Positions 33,111 through 41,671 of a stretch of 45,269 nucleotides of DNA are shown here, piece by piece. Under the pieces are notes generated by a model. It saw nothing but the letters and a program-made list of their open reading frames with translations, was not told the origin of the DNA and made no database searches. Made by a program: the position numbers and the translations under genes. Positions within the stretch are counted from its first letter, which is position 1, and each line of letters begins with the position of its first letter. The stretch spans positions 1 through 45,269 of the forward strand of contig DXXG01000019.1 in assembly GCA_019416455.1 (NCBI GenBank). Direction: 5' to 3'. This DNA is from Clostridiales bacterium (GTDB lineage: Bacteria > Bacillota > Clostridia > Oscillospirales > Acutalibacteraceae).

Positions 33111-33875
33111 ATGGGAAAGATCATAGCTGTGGCCAACCAGAAGGGCGGCGTGGGAAAAACCACCACCGCCGTCAATTTGGCCGCTGCCCTGGGTGATAAG
33201 GGCAAGCGGGTGCTGCTGGTGGATACGGATCCTCAGGGCAACACCACCTCCGGCGTGGGAGTGGACCGCCGTAACTGCCGGGTGAGCGTGTATGACGTGC
33301 TCATCGGCGGGGCCAAGGCCAAAGAGGCCCTGGTGAAAACGGAATTCAAGAACCTGACGCTGCTCCCTTCCCATATGGACCTGGCGGCGGCGGAGCTGGA
33401 ATTGGCTTCCCTGGAAAGCCGGGAAGCTATTTTGAAAAACGCTCTGGCGTCCCTGCGGGGAGAGTATGACTATCTCCTCATCGATTGTCCCCCGTCTCTG
33501 GGCTTGATCACCACCAACGCCCTGACAGCGGCGGACACCATCTTGATCCCGATCCAGTGTGAGTATTACGCTTTGGAAGGCCTTTCCCAGCTGATGAATA
33601 CCGTCCGCCGGGTAAAGCGCCAGTATAATGACCTGCTGGACATTGAAGGAGTGCTGCTGACCATGTACGACGGCCGGCTGAACCTGACGCAGCAGGTGGT
33701 GGAGGAAGTGAAAAAATACTTCCCCCGGAAAGTATTCAAAACCGTCATTCCCCGCACAGTGCGGCTTTCGGAAGCTCCGGGCTTCGGTCAGCCCGTGCTG
33801 TACTATGACCGGGCCTCCCGAGGGGCCCATGCCTATGGAGAATTGGCGGGGGAGATCCTGAAAAACGACCGGTAA
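33111..33875 (+). CDS. parA: Chromosome partitioning ATPase ParA (Soj)
   Basis: A 254-residue deviant Walker ATPase that works with ParB in origin segregation and controls DnaA activity in relatives. The motif KGGVGKTT places the signature Lys11 and Lys16; DTDPQGN and DCPPSLGLIT follow. ATG at 33111 gives the family start MGKIIAVANQKGG and has GGGAGG upstream. parB follows 13 bases later. Confidence 0.97.
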   Translation: MGKIIAVANQKGGVGKTTTAVNLAAALGDKGKRVLLVDTDPQGNTTSGVGVDRRNCRVSVYDVLIGGAKAKEALVKTEFKNLTLLPSHMDLAAAELELASLESREAILKNALASLRGEYDYLLIDCPPSLGLITTNALTAADTILIPIQCEYYALEGLSQLMNTVRRVKRQYNDLLDIEGVLLTMYDGRLNLTQQVVEEVKKYFPRKVFKTVIPRTVRLSEAPGFGQPVLYYDRASRGAHAYGELAGEILKNDR

Positions 33876-33888
33876 AGGGGGAAATCCA

Positions 33889-34731
33889 TTGAAGAAACGA
33901 GGACTTGGCAAGGGCTTGGATGCCATCTTTGCTGAAAATACCGCAGAGAGCACCGAAGGCGCAGTGAACGTGCGCATCGGGGAGATCGAACCCAACCGGG
34001 ATCAGCCCCGGAAGGAGTTTGATAGTGAAGCCCTCACGGAGCTGGCGGATTCCATCTCCCAGCATGGAGTGCTTCAGCCCCTGCTGCTGCGGCCTATGAT
34101 CACCGGGGGCTATCGGATAGTAGCGGGCGAGCGCCGCTGGCGTGCCGCCCGGATGGCAGGTTTGACAGAGGTGCCCGCAGTGATCCGGGAAATGACCGAT
34201 ACCGAGGAAATGCTCTTCGCGTTGATCGAGAACCTCCAGCGGGAGGACTTGACTCCCCTGGAAGAAGCCAGAGGCTACCGCACGTTGATCGAAGCCCAGG
34301 ACTTCACCCAGGAAGAGGTGAGCCAGGCAGTGGGAAAGAGCCGTCCGGCCATCACCAACGCCCTGCGGCTGCTGAATCTGCCGGAGGACATCCAGGAAAT
34401 GCTGGAGCGGGGAGAGATCACCGCAGGCCACGCCCGAACGCTTTTGAGCTTCAAGACCGAGGAAGGCATGCGCCTGGGGGCTAAAAAGGCCAAAGAGGGA
34501 GCGTCCGTCCGAGAACTGGAAGCCCTGGCCAAACGGCTGAACGAGCAAAAGGAAGCACTGGCCAAAACGCCCCGAAAGAACCAGTATTTTGAGGAAGCCC
34601 AGCTGGCGGTAGGGGAATACCTGAACCGGAAGGTAAAGGTGGCCGGAACCAAGAAGAAGGGCACCTTGCAGATCGAGTTTTACGGAGAAGAGGACTTGCA
34701 GAACCTTCTCCATGACCTGCATATGAACTAA
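33889..34731 (+). CDS. parB: Chromosome partitioning protein ParB (Spo0J)
   Basis: A 280-residue CTP-dependent DNA-sliding clamp that loads at parS and recruits SMC. It starts with TTG, giving KKRGLGKGLDAIF, the ParA-stimulating N-terminus. The CTP-binding block is GERRWRAARMAG (80-91) and the helix-turn-helix is GKSRPAITNALRLL with TAGHARTLL, the ParB rather than Noc pattern. AAGGGGG precedes the TTG. It overlaps no other gene; a dispersed repeat starts about 20 bases after its stop. Confidence 0.97.
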   Translation: MKKRGLGKGLDAIFAENTAESTEGAVNVRIGEIEPNRDQPRKEFDSEALTELADSISQHGVLQPLLLRPMITGGYRIVAGERRWRAARMAGLTEVPAVIREMTDTEEMLFALIENLQREDLTPLEEARGYRTLIEAQDFTQEEVSQAVGKSRPAITNALRLLNLPEDIQEMLERGEITAGHARTLLSFKTEEGMRLGAKKAKEGASVRELEALAKRLNEQKEALAKTPRKNQYFEEAQLAVGEYLNRKVKVAGTKKKGTLQIEFYGEEDLQNLLHDLHMN

Positions 34732-35289
34732 GAAGATCCGCGAAGCGGCGTGAAAGTTTCGCCGGCCTTTTCAAAGGCCGCAGAGCGCGAGGTGCTGGTC
34801 GCCGGTGGCGACCGTTCAGCACTGACCGATCCGGCAGGTGAGACCAGAGTCTCGCGACCTAAAACCGGCGCAGCCGCAAAAAAACCAGCGCCGCAGGCCG
34901 CACGGCGCACAGCGCATAGGCCAAGGCGCGGCCCACCACCGCAAGCCTCGGCTATAAGCCCCATATTCCCAATAACGGGAAAAAGTGCTGGGAAGGCTTT
35001 GCGCTTCTTGGCAAAATGGGAGTAGGAGGGCCGGGCCCTTGTTTACGGGGCTTGTTTTCAACGGCTTTGTGTTTCTCTATCCAAAGCTATGGAGCTGCGG
35101 ACAATTTTGAAAATGCCATTTCGACGGCCGGAGAAGGCGCTTCGCTGTTCTCCTACTTTCGTTGATACGCCGCTTCGCGGCTTATTTCAGGTCGCGCCTT
35201 TTTGAAAAAAGGCGCCCCAAAAACTTTTATCCGCCTTCGGCGCGACACATTTAACAATTTATGTCCTCAGGGACTCAGGAGGGTTACTC
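34732..35289. repeat. Head-to-head dispersed repeats between parB and serS
   Basis: The left copy has GTGAAAGTTTCG, hairpin GGCCTTTTCAAAGGCC, a CTCGCGA dyad and the GCCGCAGGCCGCACGGCG module (about 34890-34930). The right copy, on the minus strand, has GATAAAAGTTTTTGGGGCGCC, hairpin GCGCCTTTTTTCAAAAAGGC and the CGGGCCCTTGTTTAC box (35032-35046). No gene is seen in 558 bases; a serS RBS (CAGGAGGG) lies at the right end. Confidence 0.75.
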
Positions 35290-36570
35290 ATGCTCGATAT
35301 CAAACTGATCCGCTCCAATCCGGAGCTGGTAAAAGAAAACATTAAAAAGAAATTCCAGGACCACAAGCTGCCCTTGGTGGACGAGGTCTTGGAGCTGGAC
35401 GCTCAGTTCCGCGCCTCCAAGGGCCGGGGCGATGAGCTCCGCCAGCAGCGCAACATCATCAGCAAGGAGATTGGCAAGCTGATGAGCCAGGGCAAAAAAG
35501 ACGAGGCTATGGAAGTGAAAAAGCAGGTCCAGGCCATCGCCGGGGAACTGGAAGAGATGGAGCGCAAAGAGGAGGAGATGACCCAGGAGATCCGCAAGCG
35601 GATGATGGTCATCCCCAACCTGATCGACGATTCCGTGCCCATCGGCAAGGACGATAGCGAGAACGTGGAAGTGGAACGCTTTGGCGAGCCTGTGGTGCCT
35701 GATTTCGAGGTGCCCTACCATACCGAGATCATGGAGCGCTTTAATGGCATCGACCTGGACAGCGCCCGGAAAACCAGCGGCAACGGCTTCTATTACCTGA
35801 TGGGGGACATTGCCCGGCTCCAGTCCGCGGTGATTTCCTATGCCCGGGACTTCATGATCGACAAGGGATTCATCTACTGCATCCCGCCTTTTATGATCCA
35901 CGGCAATGTGGTGGAAGGCGTTATGTCCCAGACCGATATGGACGCCATGATGTACAAGATCGAGGGAGAGGACCTGTACCTGATCGGCACCAGCGAGCAC
36001 TCCATGATCGGTAAGTTTATTGACAACATCCTGCCTGAGAGCTCTCTGCCTCAGACTTTGACCAGTTATTCTCCCTGCTTCCGGAAGGAAAAGGGCGCCC
36101 ACGGCATCGAGGAGCGTGGCGTGTACCGGATCCACCAGTTTGAGAAGCAGGAAATGATCGTGGTCTGCAAGCCCGAGGATTCCATGGACTGGTACGAGAA
36201 AATGTGGAGATACTCCGTGGAGCTGTTCCGCAGCTTGGATATCCCCGTGCGCCAGCTGGAATGCTGCTCCGGCGACCTGGCCGACCTGAAGGTGAAGTCC
36301 TGCGACATCGAGGCTTGGTCTCCCCGGCAGAAGAAGTATTTCGAGGTGTGCTCCTGCTCCAACATGGGCGACGCCCAGGCTCGCCGTCTGAAGATCCGGG
36401 TCAAGGGCAGCGACGGCGAAACTTATCTGCCTCACACTCTGAACAACACCGTGGTAGCTCCTCCCCGGATGCTCATCGCTTTCCTGGAGAACAACCTCCA
36501 GGCCGACGGCTCCGTGCGGATCCCCGAGGCTCTGCGGCCCTACATGGGCGGCAAGGACGCCATCCGGTAA
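35290..36570 (+). CDS. serS: Serine--tRNA ligase
   Basis: A 426-residue class II synthetase. It starts MLDIKLIRSNPELVKENIKK, then the long coiled-coil arm (about residues 30-105) that grips tRNA-Ser. Motif 2 is GVYRIHQFEKQEM and motif 3 reads HTLNNTVVAPPRMLIAFLEN, a variant also found in clostridial enzymes in place of the usual LNGSGLAVGR. No T-box leader is seen upstream. Confidence 0.96.
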   Translation: MLDIKLIRSNPELVKENIKKKFQDHKLPLVDEVLELDAQFRASKGRGDELRQQRNIISKEIGKLMSQGKKDEAMEVKKQVQAIAGELEEMERKEEEMTQEIRKRMMVIPNLIDDSVPIGKDDSENVEVERFGEPVVPDFEVPYHTEIMERFNGIDLDSARKTSGNGFYYLMGDIARLQSAVISYARDFMIDKGFIYCIPPFMIHGNVVEGVMSQTDMDAMMYKIEGEDLYLIGTSEHSMIGKFIDNILPESSLPQTLTSYSPCFRKEKGAHGIEERGVYRIHQFEKQEMIVVCKPEDSMDWYEKMWRYSVELFRSLDIPVRQLECCSGDLADLKVKSCDIEAWSPRQKKYFEVCSCSNMGDAQARRLKIRVKGSDGETYLPHTLNNTVVAPPRMLIAFLENNLQADGSVRIPEALRPYMGGKDAIR

Positions 36571-36591
36571 AACTAACTTGGCATAAAGAAG

Positions 36592-36613
36592 GAGGACGGA
36601 ATGATCCGTCCTC
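36592..36613 (+). terminator. First copy of the serS terminator hairpin
   Basis: GAGGACGGA-atga-TCCGTCCTC forms a 9-bp stem and is followed by TTGGTTT, a poor T-run. The identical 22 bases occur again at 36920-36941. Confidence 0.75.
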
Positions 36614-36639
36614 TTGGTTTATCCCTTTCCTATGAAAAA

Positions 36640-36900
36640 TACAAGCGTAAAAGTTTCGATCAAACCTTTTCAAAGGTTTGCGGTTTCCAAAGGCAGCGCC
36701 TTTGGCCGCTTTCCGCAGAAAGCGGAACCTTTTTCGTCAATAACGCAGGAAGGGGTGAAAAACAGTCCGGTGGACTGTTTTGAGGGGCTCTTCGCTCCGC
36801 TTCGGTCGGTTCTTGACGCAGTCCATCGGACTGCAGAACCCCTCGTCGGGGGTTTCCCTTTATGCATGCATGGGTTTATGGTTAGTTTGCCAATGAATCA
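36640..36900 (+). repeat. Dispersed repeat with double-hairpin element after serS
   Basis: It begins GCGTAAAAGTTTCGATC and hairpin AAACCTTTTCAAAGGTTT, then two hairpins (CCAAAGGC-agc-GCCTTTGG and CCGCTTTC-cgca-GAAAGCGG), then AAAACAGTCC-ggt-GGACTGTTTT and GCAGTCC-atc-GGACTGC. No gene is present between serS and the MFS gene. Confidence 0.7.
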
Positions 36901-36914
36901 TGTTTTTGGACAAC

Positions 36915-36947
36915 TAAAAGAGGACGGAATGATCCGTCCTCTTTTTT
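36915..36947. terminator. Second copy of the serS terminator hairpin
   Basis: The same 22-base hairpin as at 36592, here with AAAA before and TTTTTT after, so a complete terminator usable in both directions. Confidence 0.88.
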
Positions 36948-36999
36948 GCGCTGTTTTCCACAGACTTTGAAATCTTTGTGGGAAACTCTTCCGGGCAGC

Positions 37000-37026
37000 A
37001 AAAAAGGCGCGCCGAAAAGCGCGCCC
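37000..37026 (-). terminator. Intrinsic terminator of the MFS gene
   Basis: On the minus strand GGCGCGC pairs with GCGCGCC over a 6-base loop and TTTTTT follows, about 20 bases after the stop codon at 37045. Confidence 0.88.
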
Positions 37027-37044
37027 GTTTGGATCAGTGACAGT

Positions 37045-38250
37045 TTAAGCTGCCCGATGGAGCAGGGTCTTTCTCTGGGTGAACAGGAACAGAGCCACGC
37101 TGAGGAAGTACACCAAAGCCACAACCAGGTAAAAGGGCTTGGCGCCGATAGCGTCGAACACAACGCCGCCACCCAGGTTGCCCAGGATCCCCGCCACGGA
37201 GGACACCGCGGAGAAGAAAGCCTGGGCGCTGGCCTTGAGATGAGCGGGGGCCAGCTCGTACACATAGTTCAGGGAGGAGCCGATGCACAGCCCATTGCCC
37301 AAGCCGAAAAAGGTGGAGCACAGCAGCACCGACACCAGAGAGTTGGCGAAGAGCCCCAGGAAGAGACATTCCATGGCCATGAGAATGGCGGAGATCATCA
37401 CCAGCAGGCCCAGGGGGAATTTCTGCCGGAGACGTACCATCAGCAGCAGGAAGGGGATCTCCAACAGCGCCCGGTAGGAGAGCACCACCACGTACAAGTC
37501 GGAAGAGACGCCCACGCTCTCAATGAAGTAGGGCAGGAAGTTTGCCTCGCAGTTGACCGCGATGTAGAAGAGGAACCCGAAAAACAAAAAGCTCACATAG
37601 GCTTTGTTGCGGAAAAGCTCGGACATGTCCAGCTTTTCCTTTTTCTTTTTCTCTGTGGCGGGCCGGGCGTTAGGTTCCCGGGCCAGCACTGTGAGAATAA
37701 TCACCGGGATCATCAGCACGCCGATGAACCAGAAGGTGGACCGGACTCCCACAAAGGGAAGAAGGAAGGAGATGATCAGGCCGCCGATGGTAAACAGGAA
37801 AGATCCCACGCTGCGGAGCAGGCCGTAATTCAGGCGGAGCTCGTTGCAGTTGCGGACCAGGATGTTCTCCGCGTAGGTGGACATGGAACCCCGGAAGAAA
37901 TACACCACGGGGATCACCGTGAGGAACAGAAGGGAGGAGATAGGCACCCCGGTGGGAATAAAGGGGATGATGGCATAGAGCACCGATCCTCCCGCCAGCA
38001 CCGTGATGAGCACCTTCCGCAAAGAGCCGATGCGGTCGCTGATCATGCCCCAGAACGCCAGGGAGGCGATGGTCACCGCGGAGGTGAGGGCGTTGAGCAG
38101 ACCCAGCTGGGAAGCGGAGAAGCCCACCTGCTGGAGATACACCGCTTGATAGGAGCCGAAAGCCCAGGCGAACCAAAACAGGCTGTTCACCCCGGTGAGG
38201 ATCAAAGCCTGCTTGCCGGTGTCTGTGAGACGGGAGAGATAACGAGTCAT
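37045..38250 (-). CDS. MFS transporter
   Basis: A 401-residue major facilitator protein with about twelve membrane helices. The loop between helices 2 and 3 has the MFS motif A-like GMISDRIGSLRKV. A basic and acidic loop in the middle (REPNARPATEKKKKEKLD) separates the two halves. The substrate is unknown; the sequence resembles the MFS_1-like/nucleoside-proton symporter group. ATG at 38250 is chosen because GAGGTG lies ten bases upstream; frames extending further into the opposite strand of guaB are shadows. It converges with serS and diverges from guaB. Confidence 0.9.
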   Translation of the reverse strand: MTRYLSRLTDTGKQALILTGVNSLFWFAWAFGSYQAVYLQQVGFSASQLGLLNALTSAVTIASLAFWGMISDRIGSLRKVLITVLAGGSVLYAIIPFIPTGVPISSLLFLTVIPVVYFFRGSMSTYAENILVRNCNELRLNYGLLRSVGSFLFTIGGLIISFLLPFVGVRSTFWFIGVLMIPVIILTVLAREPNARPATEKKKKEKLDMSELFRNKAYVSFLFFGFLFYIAVNCEANFLPYFIESVGVSSDLYVVVLSYRALLEIPFLLLMVRLRQKFPLGLLVMISAILMAMECLFLGLFANSLVSVLLCSTFFGLGNGLCIGSSLNYVYELAPAHLKASAQAFFSAVSSVAGILGNLGGGVVFDAIGAKPFYLVVALVYFLSVALFLFTQRKTLLHRAA

Positions 38251-38388
38251 AAAGCTTGGGCACCTCATTTCAAGAATGGAACGTATCAAATTATAAATAG
38301 ATACCGGATAAACATTAGAGCAAAATGGGGAAGTTGTCAATGGGTTTTGGATAAAATAAAAGAGAGGGAGCTGGGGTGAGAAAATTCC

Positions 38389-38417
38389 TTGCAAAACACC
38401 GTTTCCGATGGTATAAT
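38389..38417 (+). promoter_or_regulatory. Promoter of guaB
   Basis: TTGCAA (38389-38394) and TATAAT (38412-38417) have a 17-base spacer, about 53 bases before the start codon. No purine riboswitch is visible in the leader. Confidence 0.85.
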
Positions 38418-38469
38418 TATCACTTAACAGATGTGGAAAATACTTGACGGAGAAAGAGAGTGTGGTTTT

Positions 38470-39939
38470 ATGGAGTACAGCCAGAAGTTTTTGAAGGAAG
38501 GCCTCACCTACGACGACGTGCTGCTGATTCCCGCGGAATCCAACGTTCTGCCCACGGAGGTGGACTTCTCCACCAATCTCACCAAGACCATTCGGTTGAA
38601 CACCCCCATCATGACCGCCGCCATGGACACCGTGACGGAGTCTGACATGGCCATCGCCATTGCCCGTGAAGGCGGCATCGGCATCATCCACAAGAACATG
38701 ACCATCGAGCGTCAGGCGGATCAGGTGGACCGTGTGAAGCGTTCGGAGAACGGCGTCATCGTCAACCCCTTCTTCCTGACACCTGACAATCTGGTGAAGG
38801 AAGCGGAAGAGATCATGGGACGCTTCAAGATCTCCGGTGTGCCCATCTGCCAGGATGGGGTGCTGGTAGGCATCATCACCAACCGTGACATGCGCTTCAT
38901 GGAGGGCAGCGATTTCGACCAGCCCATTCGCAACGTGATGACCAAGGACAACCTGGTCACCGCTCCTGTGGGCACCACACTCAAGGACGCTCAGGAGATC
39001 CTCCGGCGTCACCGCATCGAGAAGCTCCCCATCGTGGACGACCAAATGCGCCTCAAGGGCCTGATCACCATCAAGGATATCGAGAAGGCCGTGCGCTATC
39101 CCAATTCCGCTCGTGACGGTTCCGGCCGTCTGTTGTGCGGTGCTGCTATCGGCGCCACCAAGGACGTGCTGGACCGTGTAGCCGCTCTGGTAGAGGCTCA
39201 GGTGGACGTGGTCACTCTGGACTCCGCCCACGGCCACAACAGCGGCGTGCTGGACGCTGTGCGCCTGGTGAAGAAGCATTATCCCAACCTGCAGCTGATC
39301 GCCGGCAACGTGGCCACTGCCGAAGGCACCAAGGCCCTCATCGACGCTGGCGCTGACTGCGTGAAGGTGGGTATCGGCCCCGGCTCCATCTGCACCACCC
39401 GTGTGGTGGCAGGTATCGGCGTGCCTCAGATCACCGCTGTGTTCGACGCAGCTCAGGAAGCCGCCAAGCAAGGCATCCCCGTCATCGCCGACGGCGGTAT
39501 CAAGTACAGCGGCGACATCGTCAAGGCTCTGGCCGCAGGCGCCAACGTGGTCATGCTGGGCAGCATGGTGGCCGGCTGCAAGGAAGCCCCCGGCGAGTAC
39601 GAGCTGTATCAGGGCCGTCAGTTCAAGGTGTACCGCGGCATGGGCAGCTTGGGCGCCATGGGTAAGGGCAGCAGCGACCGCTACTTCCAGGGCGAGCAGA
39701 AGAAGTTCGTTCCCGAAGGCGTGGAAGGCCGCGTGCCTTACAAGGGACCCCTGGCCGACACCGTGTTCCAGATGGTGGGCGGTCTCCGGGCCGGCATGGG
39801 CTACACCGGCTGCGCCAGCATCGAGGAGCTCCATGAGAAAGCTCAGTTCGTGCGTATCACCGGCGCGGGTCTGAAGGAGAGCCATCCCCACGATATCCAG
39901 ATCACCAAGGAAGCTCCCAACTACACCTATCATTCCTAA
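38470..39939 (+). CDS. guaB: IMP dehydrogenase
   Basis: A 489-residue enzyme that oxidises IMP to XMP in GTP synthesis. It has the (beta/alpha)8 barrel with two CBS domains inserted at about residues 95-205 (GVLVGIITNRDMRFM and LKGLITIKDIEKAV), the catalytic Cys308 in GPGSICTTR, the flap with GKGSSDRYFQ and C-terminal GCASIEELHE. ATG at 38470 gives MEYSQKFLKEGLTYDDVLL, the family start. Confidence 0.98.
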   Translation: MEYSQKFLKEGLTYDDVLLIPAESNVLPTEVDFSTNLTKTIRLNTPIMTAAMDTVTESDMAIAIAREGGIGIIHKNMTIERQADQVDRVKRSENGVIVNPFFLTPDNLVKEAEEIMGRFKISGVPICQDGVLVGIITNRDMRFMEGSDFDQPIRNVMTKDNLVTAPVGTTLKDAQEILRRHRIEKLPIVDDQMRLKGLITIKDIEKAVRYPNSARDGSGRLLCGAAIGATKDVLDRVAALVEAQVDVVTLDSAHGHNSGVLDAVRLVKKHYPNLQLIAGNVATAEGTKALIDAGADCVKVGIGPGSICTTRVVAGIGVPQITAVFDAAQEAAKQGIPVIADGGIKYSGDIVKALAAGANVVMLGSMVAGCKEAPGEYELYQGRQFKVYRGMGSLGAMGKGSSDRYFQGEQKKFVPEGVEGRVPYKGPLADTVFQMVGGLRAGMGYTGCASIEELHEKAQFVRITGAGLKESHPHDIQITKEAPNYTYHS

Positions 39940-40007
39940 GATCCCCTAAGACCTGACGGGCTGTGAAGGATTTTCCAATTTTTCCAAAAAAATCCGGAAG
40001 AAAACAC

Positions 40008-40036
40008 TTGACAATCCACCGGTAATCGATTATAAT
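40008..40036 (+). promoter_or_regulatory. Promoter of the tRNA-Met/tRNA-Glu operon
   Basis: Perfect TTGACA (40008-40013) and TATAAT (40031-40036), 17-base spacer. A near-perfect hairpin (GCGCTCC...GGAGCGC, 40042-40068) forms the 5' leader before the first tRNA. Confidence 0.92.
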
Positions 40037-40073
40037 TAGTAGCGCTCCATCCGTGAAGGACGGAGCGCGATAT

Positions 40074-40150
40074 GGCGGCATAGCTCAGTTGGCTAGAGCA
40101 TTCGGTTCATACCCGAAGTGTCACTGGTTCAAATCCAGTTGCCGCTACCA
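40074..40150 (+). tRNA. tRNA-Met (CAT), elongator
   Basis: A full cloverleaf with acceptor GGCGGCA/TGCCGCT, anticodon loop TTCATAC with anticodon CAT, T-arm GGTTCAAATCC and encoded CCA. It has the elongator rather than initiator features (no run of three GC pairs in the anticodon stem; first base pairs). Confidence 0.96.
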
Positions 40151-40153
40151 TAT

Positions 40154-40228
40154 GGCCCGGTGGTCAAGCGGTTAAGACACCGCCCTTTCACGGCGGTAAC
40201 ACGAGTTCGATTCTCGTCCGGGTCACCA
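40154..40228 (+). tRNA. tRNA-Glu (TTC)
   Basis: Acceptor GGCCCGG/CCGGGTC, anticodon stem CCGCC/GGCGG with anticodon TTC, T-arm GAGTTCGATTCTC and encoded CCA. It is three bases after tRNA-Met and on the same transcript. A GC hairpin CGCCGGA/TCCGGCG (40233-40255) follows with a weak T-run. Confidence 0.96.
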
Positions 40229-40289
40229 CAAGCGCCGGATCCCTGGGGTCCGGCGTTCGTCATACCCAGAGATTTTGGAGGTTTCCCCC

Positions 40290-40856
40290 ATGATGAAGAA
40301 GATCCTCGCCTTGGCCGCGGCGGCGGTCCTGGCTTTGTCCCTTACCGCCTGCACCGGCACCACCGAGCAGCTTCCCACCCTGACCCTGACCACGGAATCC
40401 TCTCAGGCTTCCGGTACGGAGAGCGGCACGGAAAGCGGCGCCGAGAGCAGCCAGACCGAAGAACTGGAGCCTGTATCCGACAAGGATTTTGAGGACAGCC
40501 TGGACGGGCTGTGCCAGTACCTGGAAGTGAACAAGGGTGTCACCGGCGAACCCACGGAAATGGCCTATGAGACCATCGGCGCTGCCGGGGGATTCCGTTA
40601 CCGGTTCCTGCTTAACGGCAGCACTGTGCAGGTGGAAGTGTACAGCTTCGACCTGGAGAACCTGAACGAGCAGGGCCAGGAATGCGTCTCCAGCGTGAAG
40701 GAGAAGGGCTTCTTTGAGCTGCTGGATAAGGAGATCCCCGCCACTTTGAACCAGGCTGGGGACAAGATGATGATCTACACCGATACCAGCACCAACGAGC
40801 AGAACGTGTCCCAGAAGGAGCGGGTGCTCAAGTTATTCCAGGATTTCAAGGCCTGA
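40290..40856 (+). CDS. Small lipoprotein of unknown function
   Basis: A 188-residue protein with lipobox LTAC and lipidated Cys21, a Ser/Glu/Thr-rich acidic linker (about 30-60) containing GTESG repeats, and a small folded domain to the end (for example GFRYRFLLNGSTVQVEVYSFD and AGDKMMIYTDTSTNEQN). No known family is recognised. GGAGG lies eight bases before the ATG at 40290. A terminator follows. Confidence 0.85.
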   Translation: MMKKILALAAAAVLALSLTACTGTTEQLPTLTLTTESSQASGTESGTESGAESSQTEELEPVSDKDFEDSLDGLCQYLEVNKGVTGEPTEMAYETIGAAGGFRYRFLLNGSTVQVEVYSFDLENLNEQGQECVSSVKEKGFFELLDKEIPATLNQAGDKMMIYTDTSTNEQNVSQKERVLKLFQDFKA

Positions 40857-40873
40857 TGTGGAAAAGTAAGACT

Positions 40874-40906
40874 AGGTCCCCTTTGGAAAAAGGGGGCCTT
40901 TTTTTG
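40874..40906 (+). terminator. Intrinsic terminator after the small lipoprotein gene
   Basis: AGGTCCCCTTT pairs with AAGGGGGCCT over a short loop and is followed by seven T. Confidence 0.9.
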
Positions 40907-40920
40907 TTTTTGGGTAAGGC

Positions 40921-40949
40921 TTGATTTCACCTAGCTGCTGCGGTACAAT
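40921..40949 (+). promoter_or_regulatory. Promoter of the LUD gene
   Basis: TTGATT (40921-40926) and TACAAT (40944-40949), 17-base spacer; leader of about 68 bases. Confidence 0.78.
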
Positions 40950-41023
40950 ACTGGCAGAAGCAACTAATTGTGGGAGGGCCTGTCCGACAGGGAGAGGCGC
41001 CTTCTGAGAGGGAGGATCTTTGT

Positions 41024-41671
41024 ATGGATCAAAATGTGAAAGCAGTACGGGAAGCCCAAGTGGAAAGGACTTTAAAGGCCCTGGCCAAGAACAGGATCCC
41101 GGCAGTGTTCGTGGCCACCAAGGAGGAGGCCGTGGAAGCGGTGCGGGGCATGTTGAAGCCGGGAGACGTGGTGAGCTGCGGCGGATCCATGACCCTGGCG
41201 GAATCCGGGGTGCGGGACCTGCTGAAAAGCGGCGAGTATGAGTTCCTGGACCGGGAGACCATGGATCCCCAGGAGGCTTACCGCAAGACTTTTTCCGCGG
41301 ATGTGTTCCTCACCAGCTCCAACGCCATCACCGAGGATGGAGAGTTGTACAACGTGGACGGCAACGGCAACCGTGTGGCGGCGCTGATCTTCGGGCCCCA
41401 GCGGGTGATCGTGGTGGCCGGGGTGAATAAGATCGTCCGGAACCTGGACGAGGCCATCGCCCGGGTGAAGTGCCTGGCGGCTCCCGCCAACGGTATCCGG
41501 TTGGAGACTCACACTCCCTGTTCCCGCATGGGACGCTGCGCCGTGTGCGACGGTTCCATGACTTCCGGGTGCGCCTCGGAAAAGCGGATGTGCTGTCAGT
41601 ATGTGGTCACCGGCTACCAGCGTACCGACCGGATCCGGGTGGTGCTGGTAGGGGAGGAACTGGGCTACTAA
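41024..41671 (+). CDS. LUD domain protein (LutC/DUF162-like)
   Basis: A 215-residue protein of the LUD (lactate utilisation, PF02589) family: VFVATKEEAVEAVRGMLKPGDVVSCGGSMTLAESGV, FLTSSNAITEDGELYNVDGNGNRVAALIFGP, and VAGVNKIVRN. The C-terminus is rich in cysteine (C-x5-C-x2-C, then another C and CC), as in many clostridial members, perhaps a metal site. No lutA/lutB iron-sulfur partners are adjacent, so a role in lactate oxidation is not supported. ATG at 41024 has GGGAGG eight bases upstream. Confidence 0.92.
   Translation: MDQNVKAVREAQVERTLKALAKNRIPAVFVATKEEAVEAVRGMLKPGDVVSCGGSMTLAESGVRDLLKSGEYEFLDRETMDPQEAYRKTFSADVFLTSSNAITEDGELYNVDGNGNRVAALIFGPQRVIVVAGVNKIVRNLDEAIARVKCLAAPANGIRLETHTPCSRMGRCAVCDGSMTSGCASEKRMCCQYVVTGYQRTDRIRVVLVGEELGY

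Noticed and set aside
32717..33205. Open frame on the minus strand with a threefold amino-acid repeat
   Set aside because: The repeat is the translation of the three tandem terminators, it overlaps the start of parA and has no RBS; spacing by multiples of three appears accidental.
38251..39933. Long N-terminal extension of the MFS protein across guaB
   Set aside because: The extension is antisense to guaB; the family N-terminus and an RBS place the start at 38250.
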